From assembly GCA_039707465.1 (NCBI GenBank), contig CM077644.1, positions 187,674,462 to 187,738,461 on the forward strand: a DNA stretch of 64,000 nucleotides, given 5' to 3'. Below the pieces are notes generated by a model. The model worked only from the letters and a program-made list of their open reading frames with translations. It was not told the DNA's origin and ran no database searches. Both the position numbers and the translations under genes were made by a program. The stretch is from Rhabdophis nuchalis (Eukaryota; Chordata; Lepidosauria; Squamata; Natricidae). Positions 22,116-32,339 of the stretch are shown one piece after another (within the stretch, counting starts at the first letter, position 1; each line of letters starts with the position of its first letter).

Positions 22116-23015
22116 CTGGCCTGTTCAAACTGTTGAATAACGTAACAATGATCCCCATTCCTAGGATCAGCAGCAGAAGGATCAATGAAGCATATCAGAT
22201 TGTATCTATAGAAAAGCTGTCATGGCTTATTGCCTGCTTAAAAGGACAATCAATATTTGAAAACTGGAGAAGCTAAGGCTTACTTACAGCTGCATTCAGT
22301 ATAAATTAGAGATGAGACAATATCATGACTTGGTGATATGTTGGGCGGCCTTTAGGGGGGGGAAAGGTTGCTGGGATATTTTTGTGCTACTGGGCTCTTG
22401 TTAGGTGCTAGTGAGAAAAGACTGAAAAGCAACCAGAAAGTAAAAAGGCCTGAAGAGCTCTAACCATAAAATATGAATGGAGGATTGCTGGAAACAGCAA
22501 AACCAAACAAAGGGATCTGACTTGGAAACTAGAATATTAGAATTGTCTATTGATTGGCACATTCATATGATAACCCAGACAATGGAAAACTTGATATTGA
22601 TTTCATGCTGCTTGTACTGCCAAGGCATCTCATGGATTTTGGTCCAGGTTGTGAAAGAGGGCTGGGAAAGTCAAGTTGAAGTATCCCAATTTTAGCACAT
22701 TTCACTATAGTTATGTCACCATCTCTCATCCATGAAAGGAGAGTTCCCATGTATTATTCTACCTTGAACTCGCAGTGTACTGGTTGGATATAAACACAAT
22801 CAATATAGTATTCAATGCAGAAGGTTAATTATCAGGATTCATTGAAAAGAGAGTAGTTGTAAAACAATTCTAGTGTTGATATGCTCCTTGGGCTACTAGT
22901 ACATTGTCGAGTCTTCATTTCAATCAAACATGAGATTAAGGATCTGGTTTTGTGGTCCTGAGTCAGTTCTGAAACATAACATTAACATAATGCCCTTGCT
23001 TTATCTAAGACTGTA

Positions 23016-23256
23016 CAGTGATCCCTCGTTTTTCGCGGCTTCATGTTTCGCGGCTTCAGTGCGTCGCGGGTTTTTCAAAAATACAGAATAGAAAAAAAAT
23101 GCTTTGGTAGGAGGCAAGCGCCCCCTAGTGCTTGCTTTAAACGATGTCCACCAACTCAAGTTTCCGGTATAGTGTATTGCGAATCCTACTTCGCGGTTTT
23201 TCAGTTTTCGCGGAAGGTTCCGGTCCCCATTAACCGCGAAAAATGAGGGATTACTG
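23016..23256. mobile_element. Tigger/pogo-like MITE
   Basis: Inverted ends CAGTGATCCCTCGTTTTTCG and CGAAAAATGAGGGATTACTG are flanked by TA (23014-23015 and 23257-23258). The pattern fits non-autonomous pogo/Tigger-like elements. It carries a CTCF-like sequence on the minus strand at 23114-23130 (CACTAGGGGGCGCTTGCC). Confidence 0.8.
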
Positions 23257-23261
23257 TACTA

Positions 23262-23560
23262 CTATTCTTCTCCTTTTCCTTCCTAGTACCTCTTTCCTAG
23301 TACCTATCTCTTTCCACTAATGACTATAACCATGTTGCTTGTATTTTTACATTTTATATTGTTTCATTTGTTTCCTAGTATAATTTGATTGCTTATTAGT
23401 AACCTATGACTATCACTAGGTGTTGTATCTTATGATTCTTGATGAATGTATTCTATTTTATTTTTCTTTATGTACACTGAAAGTATATGCACCAAAGACA
23501 AATTCCTTGTGTGTGTCCAATCACACTTAGCCAATAAAGAATTCTATTCTATTCTTATAT
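23262..23560 (+). mobile_element. CR1-L3 ('Snake1'-like) 3' UTR with ATTCT tail
   Basis: The end reads CAATCACACTTAGCCAATAA then AGAATTCTATTCTATTCT. This matches the snake CR1-L3 tail that seeds ATTCT microsatellites. No coding part remains. It is the strongest single lineage marker for a snake in the window. Confidence 0.75.
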
Positions 23561-23798
23561 CTTTTTTTTAAAGTAACCACAAATTACAGAGAATAAAGGG
23601 GTAGTGACATCCAGAGCAAATAACAAGGATATCAAAATCATAGCACGCATTCAATGATAGTATCATACAGATGCTACAATTAAGTACTCGTGTCACATGG
23701 ACTTGCAGTACATCCCTCTCAAAGTTTATGTTTACCTAGCATACAACAATGTCATTTGAATTTGGATTACAGCACCAGTAGCTATTCATAGTCTAACA

Positions 23799-23933
23799 CA
23801 GGGGTGGGCAAACTTTGCAACTTTAAGTCTGAAGGACTTTAGCTCCCAGAATTCTCCAGCCAGCAAAGCTGGCTGGAGAATTCTGGGAGCTGAAGTCCTT
23901 CAGACTTAAAGTTGCAAAGTTTGCCCACCCCTG
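23799..23933. mobile_element. Palindromic hAT MITE, 'CTCCCAGAATTC' family
   Basis: Arms starting CAGGGGTGGGCAAACTTTGC are near-perfectly complementary over the full 135 bases. The exact 8-bp duplication GTCTAACA flanks it (23791-23798 and 23934-23941). Confidence 0.92.
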
Positions 23934-25015
23934 GTCTAACAGCTTACCTTGGATGTTAGAACAAAATGACAGCTCTACTTGAATAGACGGAGCTGTGCCC
24001 TCTGATAAATGCTTTGTTTTGTACAAGCCGCCCAACTTAATTAGCTTTGTATCAATTGAAAGAAGTAAAGCTAAAGTGTATTTTAAGACAAAGGGCAGTG
24101 TACTTAGGTAGTCTTTAAAAACCACAATAAGCTCCTCCAGGAAGCTTGTTACAACTTGATTTTTTCTTGCACATTTGCATGTATTTTAAATTCTCAGAAC
24201 AGTAATGGACAGATCAAGAGTAACGGCACCACCTTGTGAAGTAACATTGTGTTTGCAAGAGATGTTTTCTGGATGCAGATGGGCCAGTGTGCTATAATCC
24301 AGTCCTTATTGTTTAGGAAGGCCAGAAACCAGTTTAAAAGAAAAAGGCTTTTCAAGCACGTGCATTATTATGGTGAGACATGAAATCTAAATTAAAGTGC
24401 CTGAAGACATTAACTGGTATTTGTTGTTTCCTTGAAAAAAATGGTAAATTAGCCAACACAGATTAAGAAAAAACATGAAGACGTTCTTAGGAATGGGATT
24501 TCTTCCAACAGATCTCTCTCTAGCATAATATTAAAAACTCCTGTTGGGAGATTCCTTGGCAAGGATACTTGAAATGAATCAAGCACTCCATACAAATGGA
24601 ATTTTTTTGGGGGACAAATAGGATTGCCAAAAAACAGCTTCTATCTTTATGCACCTGTTGTAATGCACTCTTGTACACTCCTTGATATCTCAGTTTATTC
24701 TTTTGCCTGTTTTTTCCATTACTGTTAACAAACATTTTAAACTCTTCATATTCATTCAACGTATTGCACCAGGTCTCAGTAAATGTTACAGGCAAAAAGA
24801 TTCAGTCTTCTCTATTTTCTCTGCCTCAAATTATATTGCACTATCATCTAATCTTGACCATTAGCAACATACACATATATTTTGCTGATGAGCATTTAAG
24901 CCAAGGATTAACTTCAGGCAAGGTATTATGAAATAACATTTTAGGTACAGGTTCAATTCTCTTATATAAATGTGCTAAAGAGAATTTTAAAACATCAGAA
25001 GAAAGTCATCTAGGA

Positions 25016-25112
25016 CAGGGGTCTCCAACCTTTGCAACTTTAAGTCTGAAGGACTTAAATTCTGGGAGCTGAAGTCCTTCAGACTTAAAGTTGCAAAGGT
25101 TGGAGACCCGTG
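25016..25112. mobile_element. Palindromic hAT MITE, shortened copy
   Basis: CAGGGGTCTCCAACCTTTGC at the left is complementary to the right end. The central palindrome is partly deleted, leaving 97 bases. The exact 8-bp duplication ATCTAGGA flanks it (25008-25015 and 25113-25120). Confidence 0.9.
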
Positions 25113-25154
25113 ATCTAGGATGAAAGATTGATTTACAGACTACTATCATTCTGA

Positions 25155-25392
25155 AGGGATGTGGTGGCTCAGCGGCTTAGATGCTGAGCTTGTCGATCAG
25201 AACGGTCAGCAGTTCAGCAGTTCGAATCCCTAGCACCACGTAACGGAGTGAGCTCCTATTACTTGTCCCAGCTTCTGCCAACCTAGCAGTTCGAAAGCAT
25301 GTAAAAATGCAAGTAGAAAAATAGGAACCACCTTTGGTGGGAAGGAAACAGCATTCTGTGCCTCTTTGGTGCTTAGTCATGCCGGCCACTTT
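25155..25392 (+). mobile_element. Sauria-type SINE, 3'-truncated
   Basis: The head has an A box (TGGCTCAGCGG) and a B box (GTTCGAATCCC); the body matches 19211-19450. It stops at ATGCCGGCCAC without the ACCTTT tail. A short duplication of CAGCAGTT occurs just before the B box. Confidence 0.85.
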
Positions 25393-25664
25393 CTGGATTT
25401 GATCTTTCTGCAACAAACTCTAACAGAAGATTGGCTGCTTTCCCATGGGAAAGATGATCTTTGGAAGTGTAAGTGAAGTGAGGCATGATGAGGTAAGTGA
25501 AGCTCAGTAGAGTGGGAAGAAAGCCAAGGCCTGGGGGTGCATGGCTGGGAGGGAGTTGGCCCAAGGGACCCATAGGATGGGATGAGAGCACAGGCAGGCA
25601 GGTGAGAGCAACTTCCCTCCAGTTGGATGTAAGGACAGGTGGATTATCAAACACTCAGGTTTTT

Positions 25665-25790
25665 TTCACATGGCCACAGGGCTCCTGCAGAGGCCGTAAC
25701 TTTGGGTACAGGTCATAAATCTCTTCATTCAGGACTGTTGTACTTTCTAATGCTCGCTAAATCAATGTTCATAAGTTGAAGACTATTTGT
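25665..25790. mobile_element. Snake-type 'TTAAGTGA' MITE, end fragment
   Basis: The segment TCACATGGCCACAGGGCTCC through GGTCATAAATCTCTTCATTC to ATAAGTTGAAGACTATTTGT parallels the right end of 14534-14913. The remainder is missing. Confidence 0.5.
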
Positions 25791-26219
25791 TCATGGGCAG
25801 AACATGAACATAGGCTATGTTCACTTAGATGGGTGATCAGTTTAAATCTTCATTTCAGATTATTCAAATATTAATTTTCAGGAAATGTTAATATTTTTCC
25901 TGATCTCTTTGTTTTGTACTGTAGTCTATGCGATTTTGTTTCAGAAAGTACTAAAGTACTTTCGGGTACAGATCAAAACTGGACTTCAAATATCTAACCA
26001 CTAGATGGCATCAAAGAGCTTTCTTTATTTTCTTTTAACTTCTCTTGCATGCAACCTGATTTAATCAACATAACACATTATGAAGAACAGCAGTGAGTAC
26101 CTAATAACCTCTGCATCACAGTCCTTCTGTGCTGCAAATAAGAATTATGCACAAATAAACATAGAACTTCTGTGCTTTCCAGGAATTAAACATAAGAACT
26201 GTGGTGTAATGCAATATTG

Positions 26220-26450
26220 AAGGCTAACTCTGCTCATATTGCCAAGAGTTCAATTCCTTCAATCCTGACTAGTTCAAGGTTGACTTAGCCTTCCATCGTT
26301 CTGAGGTCAGTAAAACGAGGATCCAGATTGTTGGGGGCAATATGCTGACTCTATAAACCACTTCGGCAGCATATATAGAGCTGTAAAGTACTATGAAATG
26401 ATATATAAGTCTAAATGTTGTTGCTATTGCTATTTTAATTAGTACTTATA
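26220..26450 (+). mobile_element. CORE/MIR-like SINE with GCTATT tail
   Basis: The copy includes GGTTGACTTAGCCTTCCATC, GCAATATGCTGACTCTATAA and the tail TTGTTGCTATTGCTATTT. It is the better preserved copy of the family at 4755-4912. The head is too diverged to show clear A and B boxes. Confidence 0.65.
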
Positions 26451-27351
26451 GGGAAGGGATTGATTGCTTGAATACAGCACTGGGATTTATTCTCTGGAGG
26501 ACACAGTACAAACAAGAGTCAAAAGGACACATAATCATGCAAATAGGGACTGATTGCCTCCTGTAGCTCTACAGAATAAGTAATCTGAAAATTTTACTAT
26601 TGGGTGGGGGTTCCTTTGACATACATTCAGAGATTGAGCGTTTTCCCATCACAGCTGAGATAATTTAAGGAGAAACTCTACGTGATTTGACACTATTTCA
26701 AGTCTACATAGCAACCCAGATGTCGTGAGAATATATTGGGGGGGGAAATCAGTATGTGCAGTTATATTATTGCCATATTAAATTTAAACTTGAATTATGT
26801 GCCGATTGAAAATCATCATACTATCCAAGCTGAGGGTGTTGGTAAAAATGGTGGCATTACATTGCGGTTTTGTTTATTGAGCAATAAATTGAACAGCTGT
26901 GAGTTGTTCAGCTGATCAGGAATGTCCAAATGAACCCAGAATCCATACCACTTAATCTATAGGGATGGCAGCATTGATGTGGAAAAGACGTTACATAGCT
27001 TTTGCAGAACCACTTGTGGCCACAACTTTTTTTTAACCGTAGTAGACATAGGATCAGAATGCCCTGGGGTATTTGTGAATACAACCGTGTCATATCATAC
27101 AACTGCAAATGAATTGGCTAAATGTTTTAGGATGCTCTCTATTATCTGGAGAAAATGTCACATAGAATCAAAACTTCCACATGCTCAATTTATAAAACGT
27201 GCACACAAAACAAACTGAACACCAGCAATGTTATTTGTAGATATACATTTGAAGAAATGAGGAGCAAAGTCCAGGACACATACAGCTAAAACACATTGAG
27301 CAATCTTCTCGTGCTGAAAAATGACATATTTACAAATGGAAGAGTCTAGAG

Positions 27352-27457
27352 CAGGGATGTCCAAACTTGGGAACTTTAAGACTTGTGGACTTCAACTCCC
27401 AGAATTCTGGGAGTTGAAGTCCACAAGTCTTAAAGTTCCCAAGTTTGGACATCCCTG
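27352..27457. mobile_element. Palindromic hAT MITE, 'CTCCCAGAATTC' family
   Basis: A perfect or near-perfect 106-base palindrome begins CAGGGATGTCCAAACTTGGG. The exact 8-bp duplication GTCTAGAG flanks it (27344-27351 and 27458-27465). The high arm identity indicates a recent insertion. Confidence 0.93.
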
Positions 27458-27699
27458 GTCTAGAGTACAGAAAGAAGTTGGAACAAATATGATTGTAGTC
27501 ACAATAGTAATTCCTAATTTATGGTAGTATTTTAATCAAAAGAAAACACTCAACCTATGGTTGCTTCACAGTCACAAGTGTAGACAGATACATGAAACAT
27601 TCCTGTTCCTGATTTAAAATGTTATGCCATTTATATACACCCACAAAAAGCCTAGATTTGGATATAGTTTTGTGTTTTGTGTGCTAATTGTTTTATGTT

Positions 27700-27965
27700 T
27701 ATGTTTATTATTAAATTTGTACACCGCCCTTCTCCCTTGGGGGACTCAGGGCGGTGAACAGGCATCAATAAAAACATACAAAAGACATCGATACATAAAA
27801 TACTTTAAAATAATATTAAATTGGGGCCCGTTCTAAAATCTAGATAAAAACTCTTAAATAAAACCAATTAAACCAATTAAAAGCAACTACGCCAGGCCAG
27901 CCTCACGGAATAAATGCATTTTCAAGGCCCGACGGAAGAGGCGCAGGTCAGTGGTCATACGTAGG
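27700..27965 (-). mobile_element. L2/CR1-type LINE 3' end
   Basis: Same 3' UTR as the element at 8770-10870: TACACCGCCCTTCTCCCTTG, then an AT-rich UTR and the start of the coding tail (GCCAGGCCAGCCTCACG, GACGGAAGAGGCGCAGGTC). It is strongly 5'-truncated. Confidence 0.8.
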
Positions 27966-28012
27966 TCCAAGCCAATTAGCACCATCATCATGTACTTTGA
28001 TTATCTGTGGTG

Positions 28013-28398
28013 GTCAGTAATCCTTGACTTACAACTACAATCAGGACTAGAAAATTTGTTGTTAAGTAATGCGGTTAAGTAAGTGAAGCATCATATGACT
28101 GCACCCGATTTTATGATCTTTTTTGTCATGGTCATTATGCTAACCACCATGGTCATAAAGGGAGACTTCATGTGATCATGACTTGTGACCTTGCCTGCTG
28201 GCTTCCCATTGGCTTTACTTGTTAGAAGCCAGCTGGGAATGTTGCAAATGGTGATCATATGACTGCAAGATGCTGCAACTCTCATAATTGGTAGTCAAGT
28301 GCCTGGATCACGATCAGTGCAAGGACCAGTTGTAAATCACCTTTTCAATGCTGTTGTAACTTTGAGCAGTTGTTAAACGAATGGTCATAAATTCAACA
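28013..28398. mobile_element. Snake-type 'TTAAGTGA' MITE, diverged copy
   Basis: Left end AGTAATCCTTGACTTACAAC, internal GACTGCACCCGATTTTATGA, and right part GCTGTTGTAACTTTGAGCAG, GGTCATAAATTCAACATATG match the family at 14534-14913. There are many substitutions and no clear flanking TA pair. Confidence 0.65.
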
Positions 28399-28554
28399 TA
28401 TGTAATTCACTGGACTTAGCCTTTCTAGAAGTGCCAGTAAAGCAATCAACAGAAAACATCTTTCCTGACTTAATCGTTAAGTAGAAAAAAGCAATATGTT
28501 ATATATTCCTAATCATATACAAAATATATGAATAAGGGTGGCAGGAATTGGGTA

Positions 28555-29095
28555 TGTCTAGTTTAATGAAAAGAAGGACTAGGGATGACATGATAGCAGT
28601 GTTTCAATATCTAAGGGTCTGCCACAAGGAAGAGGAGGTCAAACTATTCTCCAAAACACCTGAAGGAAGGATAGGAGGCAATGGATAGAAACTAATCAAG
28701 GATAGAAGCAATCTAGAACCAAGGAGAAATTTCCTCAAAGAACAATTGATCAATGAAATCACTAGCCTCCAGAAGTTGTGAATGCTCCAACACTGGAATT
28801 TTTTAAGAAAAGATTGGACAACCATGTATCTGAAATGGTATAGGGCTTTGATGGTGAACCTATGGCATGCATGCCAGATGTGGCATGCAGAGCCCCCTCT
28901 GTGGGCACATGCACCGTCACCCCAGCTCAGCCCTGTGGTTGTCGGATTTCCAGCGCTCTGGCATGTGCACGGCTGCTGGTTTTGGCACTCTGTGCCTAAA
29001 AGGTTCACCATCACTGGTGTAAGGTTTCCTGCTTGAGCAGGGGATTGGATTGGAAGAGCTCCAGGGTCTCTTCCAAATCTTATAATTCTGTTCAA
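28555..29095 (+). mobile_element. CR1 LINE 3' end with nested hAT MITE
   Basis: CR1 landmarks: AGAAGGACTAGGGATGACAT near 28570, CTCCAGAAGTTGTGAATGCT near 28769, ATTGGACAACCATGTATCTG near 28813, then after the MITE AAGGTTTCCTGCTTGAGCAG. It is interrupted by the MITE at 28846-29015. Confidence 0.8.
28846..29015. mobile_element. hAT MITE, 'GATGGCGAACCT' family
   Basis: Ends CTTTGATGGTGAACCTATGG and AAAAGGTTCACCATCACTG are inverted. Flanks GTATAGGG (28838-28845) and GTGTAAGG (29016-29023) match at six of eight bases as a decayed target duplication. It lies inside a CR1 copy, which dates it as younger than that CR1. Confidence 0.75.
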
Positions 29096-29142
29096 ATGCA
29101 AACGTTTTACAAAAGACTACACTGGATTGCAATATAATAATG

Positions 29143-29208
29143 TCACCAGGTGGCAGCAAAATATGGAAATCCAATTCCAAAAAAATCAGTTTTCACTAGA
29201 TGGCAGCA
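29143..29208 (+). promoter_or_regulatory. Pair of CTCF-like motifs, 50 bases apart
   Basis: TCACCAGGTGGCAGCA (29143-29158) and TCACTAGATGGCAGCA (29193-29208) both fit the CTCF core consensus and point the same way. Similar single matches occur at 25996-26013 and, on the minus strand, 23114-23130. Binding is inferred only from sequence. Confidence 0.45.
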
Positions 29209-30132
29209 GTGCAAACTACTTCAAGTTAGACTGTTAGAGGTTTTAAAGGTGAAAAAGACTATCCCAACTCAAACACAACCTACTTCTCCCCCTCTCTTTC
29301 TCATACACAAAGCTTGGTTAAGAAAGGCTCGTTATTGGCTGCATTCCTGGAAAGTACAATATTTTTGTTTTAGGTCTCCACCCTTCAACGTTAGTTATGT
29401 ACATAAATAGATTTCTTTTTAATATTTCCTGTTGTTCACTTTTTTAAAAATGTAGCAAGTAGCAGAATAATAGTGAAGAGTATGGTCAACTTGTAGGAAT
29501 GCAAGTTAATGTTCAACAGAGTTCAATTATTATCCAGTTTCTGCACAATTATGAAAATTATTGTCCCCATGCTTTATTCAATTAATTAACTGAAAATTAT
29601 TTTCACTTTCCTAGCATTCAAATCTATTCCAAATTGCTGTGAAATTCTGATTCTGTTTCATCTATGTTGCTTCTGATTTATCAGAATCTACTAGCAAACA
29701 TGTAGTAGAAGGTTCAGGAGGACTTGATGACAATAGATTTTGAGACTGCCAACATTTTCCTTTAAAAATGTGTCTTTGTAAATCAAAGAGCGTAATCTTT
29801 GGGGTTCTCACACAACACAAAGTCTGTCAGAGGTTAGAACCACAAAAATACTTAATGCCAAAGTGGTTTTATGTTCTAAAATCCTGGCCCAACTCAGTGG
29901 AAACACAGGAAAACTGAAATTTTTATAGGTGGAAACATTGCTGCTGTCCTGGGCTCATTTCCACATATTCATATGTTCACCAAAATACATCAGACTAAAT
30001 GATTTTGTCTCAAAATCCACATCTAACATTTGAACATACTCATTTAGAGTTGTATTAGTGGTCCCAATATGCATGCAATTGGCTATAAGGGTAGATGAAT
30101 AAATAATCCATGGTAAAAGAAGCTAATTTGAC

Positions 30133-30135
<3 letters not shown>

Positions 30136-30177
<42 letters not shown>
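30136..30177. repeat. (GT)n microsatellite
   Basis: About twenty uninterrupted GT dinucleotides directly left of the inverted repeat at 30176-30427. Confidence 0.97.
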
Positions 30178-30180
<3 letters not shown>

Positions 30181-30427
30181 ATAATTATCACAGCTCCTGT
30201 GAAGAGGTCCCTTTAAGGGGAGGAGACTCAACGTCATCCCTCTCTGCCCTTCGACTCAACCCAGAGTCATCCAGACAGAGAACCAAATTAGATTACTGCT
30301 GTGTGACATTTTTTAGATATGTGTTAGAATTTTTTAAGGGCTGAAAATCGAAGGGCAGAGAGGGATGACGTTGAGTCTCCTCCCCTTAAAGGGACCTGTT
30401 CACAGGAGCTGTGATAATTATTCTACA
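30176..30427. repeat. Inverted repeat, arms about 78 bp
   Basis: The left arm runs from TAGAATAATTATCACAGCTC to CTCTGCCCTTCGA (30176-30254). Its near-exact reverse complement runs from TCGAAGGGCAGAG to ATTATTCTA (30346-30427). The 90-base spacer holds AGATATGTGTTAGAATTTTT. A diverged single copy of left arm plus spacer recurs at 30685-30830. The family is not recognised. Confidence 0.85.
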
Positions 30428-30462
30428 TTTAAGAGTCCTGTAAATTGGCTGATATAGCAGGG

Positions 30463-30598
30463 ATACCAGATAGCTCAAGGCATAGAGAGCTTGCCTCAAA
30501 TGCTGGAAAGCCCTGGTTCAAATCCCAGTAGAAGGAGTATGTCCAGCTGAAGAAGGCTAATAAGCCTGAAATGGATCCATCCTGGTCTCTTCACAACA
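30463..30598 (+). mobile_element. tRNA-like SINE, copy 1
   Basis: It holds an A-box match TAGCTCAAGGC and a B-box match GGTTCAAATCC about 45 bases apart, then GAAGAAGGCTAATAAGCCTG and ATGGATCCATCCTGGTCTCT. The same 125-base unit recurs at 30838-30965, so this is a repeat rather than a tRNA gene. No classical tail is visible. Confidence 0.6.
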
Positions 30599-30640
30599 AT
30601 AGTCAGCATTCCACCACCCCCACCAAGATTTAAATGAGAG

Positions 30641-30692
30641 AAAATATTCTCTCATATATATATATAATATATATATGAGAGAATATTTTACA
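30641..30692. repeat. AT-rich palindrome
   Basis: AAAATATTCTCTCATATATA on the left is the inverse of the right half, with the two halves meeting in a TA run. It separates the two copies of the composite repeat. Confidence 0.9.
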
Positions 30693-30814
30693 ACTCCTGT
30701 TATGAGGCCCCTTTAAGGGAGGAGACAAACTGTCAACCTTCTCTGCCTATTCGGTTCATCCCAGAGACCATCTTTGGCAGAGAGCCATGAGATTACTGTT
30801 GAATTTTTTTAGAT

Positions 30815-30993
30815 ATGTGTTAGGATTTTAATCAGGGGAAGCCGGATAGCTCAAGGCATAGAAAGGCTTGCCTGATATGCTGGAGAGTGCCGGTTCAAAC
30901 CCCAGTAGAAGGAGTATGGCCAGATGAAGAAGGCTAATAAGCCTGAAATGGATCCATCCTGGTCTCTTATTTATTAATCAGCCCTTAAAATCC

Positions 30994-31003
<10 letters not shown>
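30815..31003. repeat. tRNA-like SINE copy 2 inside inverted flanks
   Basis: The tRNA-like unit (A box TAGCTCAAGGC, B box GGTTCAAACCC) occupies 30838-30965. It is bracketed by TGTGTTAGGATTTTAA on the left (30818) and the inverse TTAAAATCCTAACACA on the right (to about 31000). The right side then merges with an (AC)n run to 31040. Confidence 0.65.

Positions 31004-31040
<37 letters not shown>
31004..31040. repeat. (AC)n microsatellite
   Basis: About nineteen AC dinucleotides. In orientation this mirrors the (GT)n at 30136-30177, so the 0.9-kb complex is bounded by complementary dinucleotide runs. Confidence 0.95.
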
Positions 31041-31045
<5 letters not shown>

Positions 31046-31475
31046 TTCTAGATTCGAATCCAGGCAGGGTCAAATAAAGAATACATAGGACAAGTTGCAT
31101 GGAGCAGAGACAAAGTTTACTTAACAACATAATTGCAGTATAGCTATCAAAAGGTACGCAATCAGAATGCCGAGAGTAGTAACAAAGGGCTTTGATTGTG
31201 CGGATGGGTTAATTGAGGTAATTTTGCCCTGAGGATGGTTGCAGTCCAATGAGAAAAGTAATCTCTTATCCTGTGAGATGTGTTGATATTTTCTAGGTAT
31301 TTTCTAGGTTGATATTTTCTATTTTATGAGGGGTCTGACATTAGAGATCTGGCATCAGGGAACAGTATTGTAATTAGGAGATTTCCTCATCTTTGAAGGG
31401 ATTTTGTTTTGTGATTGATTTGCCAGTATCTTCTGGCTTCTTGGAGATGCATTTTGTCAATTTCAGCCTGCATAG

Positions 31476-31770
31476 CAGTGATGAAATTCAATTTTTTTAC
31501 TACCGGTTCTGTGGGCATGGCTTGGTAGGCGTGGTTTAGTGGGTGTGGCAGGGGAAGTATACTGCAAAATCTCCATTCCCGCCTCACTAATTTGCTCAGA
31601 GAACTACCAAATACCAGCTCTGGCTGGTTCCAGATTGGAGAGGGAATGGGGATTTTGCAGTATCCTTACCCTTCGGTGGGGTGGGAATGGAGATTTTACA
31701 GTATCCTGCAACTGCAACGCCCACCAAGCCACGCCCACAGAAGTGGCATTAAAAAAAATTGAATTTCACC
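31476..31770. mobile_element. Palindromised hAT-type MITE, 'GGTGGTATTCA' family
   Basis: The left half (CAGTGATGAAATTCAATTTT, CCGGTTCTGTGGGCATGGCT) reappears inverted in the right half (AAGCCACGCCCACAGAAGTG, AAATTGAATTTCACC). The central part has CAAATACCAGCTCTGGC. The other two copies in the window are not inverted duplicates, so this one is a rearranged, hairpin-forming derivative. Confidence 0.75.
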
Positions 31771-32028
31771 AATATTTATTATATACAGTAAATAGTTTTA
31801 GGATTCATGGATGACAAGATACCAATGAACACAACCTAGGTGGCCCCAATTGAGTTGGACAAAAGATCATAATTATTTCAGTAGCTATCAGCCAAGATAA
31901 TAAAGAAACATATAAATGTCAACAAAAGAAACCTATCAGTTGCAGACGGAAAGTAATAGTGTTCTTGTTTTCAGGTTTTGCATGTGAAACCAAATGGGCC
32001 CTGTCTAAGGCCCATGAATAAATACATA

Positions 32029-32079
32029 ACATACATACATACATACATACATACATACATACATACATACATACATACA
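32029..32079. repeat. (ACAT)n microsatellite
   Basis: About twelve ACAT units, followed by short GTGT and CACA tracts. Overlapping open frames are repeat artefacts. Confidence 0.97.
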
Positions 32080-32339
32080 GGGTTTCTGTGTGTTTCTGTG
32101 TGTGTACATAAACACACATTTATACATACACAGAGAGGGGAGGGAGAGGGGTGCACTAGGAATTATTTATTAAATTCTACGTGGAGCTGTCCTAGAAAAG
32201 CATGTTGGTGCAAAATGCAGAGGTGCAGGTGATTATGTATACTCCTAGAATAGCAACTACTCTGTGAGCTGTGTTAGTTGTCAGTTTGCTTCCAGGTTCA
32301 ACTGAAGGTGCTGGTTTCGACTTTAAAAACCCATGTGTC

